NCBI GenBank assembly: GCA_964485555.1
Contig: CAZAJN010000045.1
Location: 1-9,436, forward strand
Reading direction: 5' to 3'
DNA from: GWC2-37-8 sp964485555
Lineage (GTDB): Bacteria; Patescibacteriota; Minisyncoccia; Moranbacterales; GWC2-37-73
DNA: 9,436 bases
The notes below the pieces were generated by a model. The model saw only the letters and a program-made list of their open reading frames with translations. It did not search any database and was not told the DNA's origin. This document shows positions 6,631-9,436 of the stretch, in pieces. Positions within the stretch are counted from its first letter, which is position 1. Every line of letters begins with the position of its first letter. Both the position numbers and the translations under genes were made by a program.

Positions 6631-6643
6631 TTATAGCTTGACA
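6625..6643. promoter_or_regulatory. Back-to-back TTGACA inverted repeat
   Basis: TGTCAA (6625-6630) and TTGACA (6638-6643) are a perfect inverted repeat with a 7-nt centre, between the divergent DHH and secreted-protein genes. The minus-strand copy is the -35 of the DHH promoter. The plus-strand copy points to the secreted-protein gene, but no good -10 lies 16-18 nt beyond it. It may serve as an operator or a weak divergent promoter. Confidence 0.4.
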
Positions 6644-6676
6644 AAAAGCCCCATTTAAAGCGTTACCTCAATCATA

Positions 6677-7117
6677 ATGCGCACCAACAGGAAACATTCG
6701 CCAGCCACATTCAATCTGAAACTCTTAGGGATAACTTTTTTTTCATTTCTCATCTTTCTTAGTTTTGCAAATGTAAGCTCGGCAATCTATGTCTACGACA
6801 AAGAAGCGGAAGACAGGAGAAACGCCAGACAGATACCTTGCGATGATCCTTATGATTATTCCGATGTGAATGAAAAATACGAAGATTATCGTGACAGAGT
6901 GTATGAAAAAAATTGCGATCACATAAAAGACAAGAAAGATAAAAAACGTTGCAAGGACAATCTGAAACCGCAAAGATCCCCTTTTATCGACAGATATGTC
7001 AAAGATTATTCGGGAGTCAAGGGCTACAGCACTTTCACCGATCGATATGTGCAGGACTATTCAGACGATGGATATTATCACGATTACGGTTATCCGTATA
7101 ACGATTATCACTACTAA
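6677..7117 (+). CDS. Secreted Tyr/Asp-rich protein, unknown function
   Basis: I do not recognise this 146-residue protein. The N-terminus is a typical signal peptide: basic residues (RTNRK), a hydrophobic core at about 15-33, and a likely signal peptidase I site after Ala36 (VSSA). The mature part is about 110 residues, highly charged and polar, with three cysteines (55, 80, 92), a lysine-rich stretch (84-93), and a near-repeat FIDRYVKDYS (103-112) / FTDRYVQDYS (120-129). It ends in a Tyr/Asp/His-rich tail. No transmembrane segment follows, so it should be released or held on the cell surface. The tail could bind metals or other molecules, but that is a guess. ATG at 6677 has no Shine-Dalgarno and no clear promoter. 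The downstream lipoprotein gene has its own promoter. Confidence 0.75.
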   Translation: MRTNRKHSPATFNLKLLGITFFSFLIFLSFANVSSAIYVYDKEAEDRRNARQIPCDDPYDYSDVNEKYEDYRDRVYEKNCDHIKDKKDKKRCKDNLKPQRSPFIDRYVKDYSGVKGYSTFTDRYVQDYSDDGYYHDYGYPYNDYHY

Positions 7118-7197
7118 ACTTTAATTTAAAGTTGTGACTTTTGGCAAAAATCGTTAGTGCTATTTGTTGCTACAATAAAGCAAAATCTGACCACCCA

Positions 7198-7226
7198 TTG
7201 ACAAAGATGGTTTTTTGGTGTAGTAT
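7198..7226 (+). promoter_or_regulatory. Sigma70-type promoter of the lipoprotein gene
   Basis: TTGACA (7198-7203) and TAGTAT (7221-7226) are separated by 17 nt. Transcription from about 7233 gives a leader of about 53 nt. Confidence 0.75.
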
Positions 7227-7272
7227 ATATAGTTATAGTAGTCAGCTCTTTAACCCCAACAAATAATCGGCC

Positions 7273-7280
7273 AAGGAGGG
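7273..7280 (+). promoter_or_regulatory. Strong Shine-Dalgarno of the lipoprotein gene
   Basis: AAGGAGGG ends 5 nt before ATG at 7286. It is close to the full anti-Shine-Dalgarno complement and fixes the start. Most other genes in this window have no such site. Confidence 0.9.
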
Positions 7281-7285
7281 TCGCC

Positions 7286-7621
7286 ATGAAAACATTTGCC
7301 ATACTGTTAATTTCCTCACTGTTTCTTTCCGGTTGCGTTGTTCGCTACACTGAACCGGGAGCATTTTATCCTGGTGGTGGACAGGTCATCGCTCAGCCGA
7401 CGGCAGTTGAGGAAAGATGCGCACCTGTAAGCAGGTTGATCAACGGCACCTTCTATTTTCAAACTGTCTGCCAGTACGTGGAGGTTGCTTATCCCACCTA
7501 TGTAGATCCAGGATATTCCATCTACATGGGAAACAGAAACAAGCATAATCACAACAATTATTACAAAGGCGGTGATCACTACAAGGGTGATGATCACCGC
7601 AGGCGACAAAGAGGGCGATAG
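7286..7621 (+). CDS. Small lipoprotein, unknown function
   Basis: The 111 residues begin with a lipoprotein signal: Lys2, a hydrophobic core (4-13) and lipobox LSGC with Cys17 as the lipidated residue, which would anchor the mature protein on the outer face of the membrane. The mature domain has two more cysteines (45, 62), possibly a disulfide, and aromatic/Pro/Gly-rich segments. It ends in a His/Asn/Lys tail (84-104, GGDHYKGDDH) and a very basic terminus (RRRQRGR). The His-rich tail might bind metal, which is inference only. I do not recognise a family. It has its own promoter, strong Shine-Dalgarno and terminator, so it is an independently expressed single gene. The preceding gene also encodes an exported Tyr/His-tailed protein, so the two may act together at the surface. 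Confidence 0.82.
   Translation: MKTFAILLISSLFLSGCVVRYTEPGAFYPGGGQVIAQPTAVEERCAPVSRLINGTFYFQTVCQYVEVAYPTYVDPGYSIYMGNRNKHNHNNYYKGGDHYKGDDHRRRQRGR
7569..7600. repeat. 10-bp inverted repeat inside the lipoprotein gene
   Basis: GCGGTGATCA (7569-7578) and TGATCACCGC (7591-7600) are perfect inverted copies with a 12-nt loop. They encode the GGDHYKGDDHRR tail. The mRNA would form a strong hairpin about 40 nt before the terminator hairpin. Confidence 0.6.
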
Positions 7622-7641
7622 GAATTTCCTCATGTTGCAAC

Positions 7642-7682
7642 AAGGGCAGCTCGACAACAGTCGCGCTGCCCTTTTCTTTTTC
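7642..7682 (+). terminator. Intrinsic terminator of the lipoprotein gene
   Basis: AAGGGCAGC (7642-7650) pairs with GCTGCCCTT (7665-7673). The stem continues after one mismatch as CGAC/GTCG around an AACA loop. A T-rich run follows (7672-7681, with one C). Confidence 0.92.
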
Positions 7683-7706
7683 ATTAAATGCTATATGCTG
7701 GATATT

Positions 7707-8189
7707 ATGAACAATGAATTTGTCACCACATCATCCTTGCAGACAAAAAAACTTGGCCGACTTTTGGCCGAGGAGCTTCGAGGCGGAGAAATAATCTGTC
7801 TTAGCGGGGATCTTGGTGCTGGCAAAACAACTTTCACCCAAGGGCTCTTGCAAGGACTAAAAATAAAAGGACCGTACACATCTCCAACTTTTGCGATACT
7901 TAAGGAATACCGAATCAAGAAACGAACAAATTCAAAAGATTCCATGACTCATGATTCGTGTTCCATGATTCACGCTGTCTATCACATGGATGCTTATAGA
8001 ATAGCCTCTAAGGATTTGCTCGAACTTGGTTTCAAGGATTTTGCCGGCAAAGAAAATTCAATCACAATCATCGAGTGGCCGGAAAAAGTGAAGAAGATAA
8101 TTCCCACTTCGGCGGTATGGATTAACTTCGAGTGGCTGAGCGACAAGGAAAGAAAAATTAATATTACAAGCAATAAATTCTTAAATTGA
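7707..8189 (+). CDS. tsaE: tRNA t6A biosynthesis ATPase TsaE with repeat-derived insertion
   Basis: TsaE is the P-loop ATPase that works with TsaB and TsaD to make threonylcarbamoyladenosine at position 37 of ANN-decoding tRNAs. Numbered from ATG 7707 (160 residues): Walker A GDLGAGKTT (34-42), the SPTF switch (59-62), the conserved YHMDAYR (92-98) and EWPE (123-126). All key residues are present. Between KEY (66-68) and VYHMD the family usually has about five residues; here there are 22, including SMTHDSCSMIH, which is a translated ATGATTC heptamer array (7937-7971). The frame is kept. An in-frame ATG at 7695 and one at 7572 exist. The latter lies in the lipoprotein gene and reads through its terminator, so I reject it. 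There is no strong Shine-Dalgarno. tsaB and tsaD are not in the window. Confidence 0.95.
   Translation: MNNEFVTTSSLQTKKLGRLLAEELRGGEIICLSGDLGAGKTTFTQGLLQGLKIKGPYTSPTFAILKEYRIKKRTNSKDSMTHDSCSMIHAVYHMDAYRIASKDLLELGFKDFAGKENSITIIEWPEKVKKIIPTSAVWINFEWLSDKERKINITSNKFLN
7937..7971. repeat. Heptamer array within tsaE
   Basis: The plus strand reads AGATTCC, ATGACTC, ATGATTC, GTGTTCC, ATGATTC: five consecutive 7-nt units, the complement of the GAATCAT arrays at 284-354 and 5045-5079. They encode part of the extra loop of TsaE. Confidence 0.8.
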
Positions 8190-8217
8190 TCTTGCATACA
8201 AATGAATCTTTTTTGAA

Positions 8218-8257
8218 AAGCCTTCATTTCGTATAAAGATGCAGGCTTAGTTTTTTT
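8218..8257 (+). terminator. Intrinsic terminator of tsaE
   Basis: AAGCCT (8218-8223) pairs with AGGCTT (8243-8248), with CAT/ATG pairs further in, followed by AG and seven T (8251-8257). It converges with the terminator of the 309-residue gene. Confidence 0.7.
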
Positions 8258-8260
8258 ATA

Positions 8261-8295
8261 AAAAAAGAAAAACCCATTGCATCGCGTGCAATGGG
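8261..8295 (-). terminator. Intrinsic terminator of the 309-residue protein gene
   Basis: On the minus strand CCCATTGCA (8295-8287) and TGCAATGGG (8281-8273) form a perfect 9-bp stem with loop CGCGA, followed by TTTTTC and six T. It lies about 20 nt past the stop codon. Confidence 0.92.
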
Positions 8296-8315
8296 CTTTG
8301 ATTCTACGTTGAGCA

Positions 8316-9245
8316 CTATAGCATGCCGAGCGCTTCTCTTATTTTACGCATTTCGGTCTGCACATCTCCCAGCTCTTCCAAGCCTTTGCGCACATCTTCC
8401 TTGCGTTGCTTCAAGCTTTGAAGTTCGAGCGTGATGCGCTCTATTTCCGATTCAAGCGCTACCTCTTCTTGGTTCATGCGATGTATCTTTTCCGTAAGAT
8501 CTTTTTGACTCTTTGCTTTTTCAGCGATTGATCGCAACCAGTTCAGGTGGTCGACAGCGGTTTCCGACGACATAACAGATTCTGCCAGCTCGACCTGGGC
8601 AGGATCACAGACCGAGGTCTGATTGCCAGGCAACGGTGCATCGTCTTCCGGCTGAGCATTTGCCAGTCGAAACGAACTACATTCCTCGTGAAAGAGGATG
8701 AAGCCATCCTTTGCCAACTGGTCAAGTGCGTCTTCCGCGCAAAATTCAAATCCGTAATTCCGGAAACCTTCGACGACGATGGATTTTTCAATCTCATTGG
8801 AATCAGCAAGAATCTCAACAATGGCGAGCTTCGCCAATTCAAAATTATCAGCCGAAATTGTAGCCTTCGTATCAAGTTGATCTTTTTCAGGCTTACTGCA
8901 ACTGGCCTTTTTAGGCTTTGATTCCACAACGTCTTTTGCTTTGACTGCTTCACTTATTATTCTGCGCATCTCATCCGGACTATTTCTGTATCTATCCGGG
9001 ATACTCAGATGAACTTGCTGCCTCGTGTTTTTGCCAGCCAATTGAACATTGAGAGTGATTGACGTGGAGTCAAAACAACCGACTGTTATCTTTTCAGCTT
9101 TGTCAGAACCCCTTATGCCCCTGCCTGAGGTCACGACAACCCTTCCTTCAATCGATGCTTTTTCCAAAAGCTTCTCGATTTCCTCCTGCGTTTCTGTTGG
9201 TTTGAAAAATGTGAAGCGAGCCTCTTTCATTTCTACAGTTGCCAT
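8316..9245 (-). CDS. Unrecognised protein with possible winged helix and coiled coil
   Basis: I do not recognise this 309-residue protein. It is soluble, with no signal or membrane segment. Three parts are visible. Residues 1-108 look like a mixed alpha/beta domain (RVVVTSGRG, KITVGCF, SITLNVQLAG, QQVHLSI) ending in a helix. After a charged linker (109-128), residues 133-197 read like a winged helix: a helix (FELAKLAIVEILA), then AEDALDQLAKDGFILFHEE and a short wing (SSFRLA). After a flexible acidic/Pro linker (198-215), a coiled coil runs from about 240 to 305 (IERITLELQSLKQRKEDVRKGLEEL has Leu/Ile spacing and charge). A DNA-binding regulator or scaffold that dimerises through the coiled coil fits, but this is inference. 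The start is secured by a Shine-Dalgarno sequence. It is a single-gene unit with its own promoter and terminator, and direct repeats lie upstream. Confidence 0.85.
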   Translation of the reverse strand: MATVEMKEARFTFFKPTETQEEIEKLLEKASIEGRVVVTSGRGIRGSDKAEKITVGCFDSTSITLNVQLAGKNTRQQVHLSIPDRYRNSPDEMRRIISEAVKAKDVVESKPKKASCSKPEKDQLDTKATISADNFELAKLAIVEILADSNEIEKSIVVEGFRNYGFEFCAEDALDQLAKDGFILFHEECSSFRLANAQPEDDAPLPGNQTSVCDPAQVELAESVMSSETAVDHLNWLRSIAEKAKSQKDLTEKIHRMNQEEVALESEIERITLELQSLKQRKEDVRKGLEELGDVQTEMRKIREALGML

Positions 9246-9250
9246 TTTCC

Positions 9251-9258
9251 CTCTCCTT
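9251..9258 (-). promoter_or_regulatory. Shine-Dalgarno of the 309-residue protein gene
   Basis: The minus strand reads AAGGAGAG with 5 nt to ATG at 9245 (7 nt from GGAG). A second AAAGGAGA lies about 20 nt further upstream (9270-9277) without a usable start codon. Confidence 0.85.
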
Positions 9259-9304
9259 TTCGCGATATTCTCCTTTCGGAGCCCTACTTGTAAAACAACA
9301 CATA

Positions 9305-9333
9305 ATAATAGCCTTGGTGGTTAGTATTGTCAA
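9305..9333 (-). promoter_or_regulatory. Strong promoter of the 309-residue protein gene
   Basis: On the minus strand TTGACA (9333-9328) and TATTAT (9310-9305) are 17 nt apart, near consensus. The start near 9298 gives a leader of about 53 nt. Confidence 0.8.
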
Positions 9334-9343
9334 TAACACGTTC

Positions 9344-9398
9344 TAGATCATATTAACTGTTACCAAGAGTATAGCGGATAGATCATAATTGGGTTACC
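9344..9398. repeat. Imperfect direct repeats upstream of the promoter
   Basis: TAGATCATA occurs at 9344-9352 and 9379-9387, and each is followed 6-7 nt later by GTTACC (9359-9364 and 9393-9398). The two 20-21 nt units are 35 nt apart and lie just upstream of the -35 box of the 309-residue gene, where regulator sites are common. Confidence 0.5.
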
Positions 9399-9418
9399 GT
9401 AATCAAATATGATTATGG
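9397..9418. repeat. 9-bp hairpin near the window end
   Basis: CCGTAATCA (9397-9405) pairs with TGATTATGG (9410-9418), one G-U pair, loop AATA. No T-run follows in either direction. The function is unknown, and whatever lies beyond the window may explain it. Confidence 0.4.
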
Positions 9419-9436
9419 CAACAAAAAACGACATAT

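Noticed and set aside
7117..7133. AACTTTA/TAAAGTT palindrome as a terminator after the secreted-protein gene
   Set aside because: The stem is almost all A-T with a 3-nt loop and has no T-run.
7195..7216. Weak hairpin plus T-run (CCAT/ATGG, TTTTTT) as a terminator of the secreted-protein gene
   Set aside because: A 4-bp stem is too weak, and the segment overlaps the -35 and spacer of the lipoprotein promoter.
7572..7706. N-terminal extension of tsaE from ATG at 7572
   Set aside because: The extra codons overlap the lipoprotein gene and cross a strong terminator. TsaE homology begins right after ATG 7707.
9148..9339. 63-codon minus-strand frame overlapping the 309-residue gene start
   Set aside because: It begins upstream of the proposed transcript start, runs out of frame through the Shine-Dalgarno and start of the larger gene, and lacks its own ribosome site.

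Overview
The window looks like a piece of a small-genome Patescibacteria (candidate phyla radiation) chromosome, probably of a Parcubacteria/Moranbacteria-like lineage. This assignment is inference. It rests on AT-rich spacers full of short degenerate heptamer arrays and GC-rich palindromes, on widespread absence of Shine-Dalgarno sequences, on a degenerate DHH-fold protein of a kind I associate with these genomes, and on a type IV pilus type ATPase. TGA ends tsaE, so code 25 (Gracilibacteria-type) does not apply.

Layout. 1-399: an imperfect palindrome, a small two-helix membrane protein (minus) and two opposed heptamer arrays. 400-1422: ruvB (minus), Holliday-junction branch migration. 1423-2017: no protein gene. 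It holds a well-formed promoter, about 190 nt of GC-richer sequence that folds into a closed multi-branched RNA, and a two-way intrinsic terminator, so it is a candidate free-standing structured ncRNA of a class I do not recognise. A 16-bp GC palindrome follows. 2018-5035: a 1005-residue protein carrying two complete PilB/GspE-type ATPase modules in tandem (minus). 5036-5369: a heptamer array, a long inverted repeat and a terminator. 5370-6515: a DHH-family protein that has lost most metal-binding residues (minus). 6516-6676: a divergent intergenic region with a promoter. 6677-7117 and 7286-7621: a secreted Tyr/Asp-rich protein and a lipoprotein (plus). 7707-8189: tsaE (plus), of the tRNA t6A pathway, with an in-frame insertion made of the same heptamer repeat. 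8316-9245: an unrecognised protein with a possible winged-helix middle and a coiled-coil C-terminus (minus), behind a strong promoter and direct repeats.

The genes do not form one operon. Terminators separate most of them, and the shared threads are envelope/pilus functions (tandem ATPase, secreted protein, lipoprotein, small membrane protein) and basic housekeeping (ruvB, tsaE). Only the lipoprotein and the 309-residue protein have clear Shine-Dalgarno sequences, and both have TTGACA-17-TA-type promoters with leaders of about 50 nt. The housekeeping genes have none. The observations most worth following up are the structured RNA at 1722-1951, the tandem ATPase, the metal-ligand-depleted DHH protein, and the repeat that has become coding sequence in tsaE.
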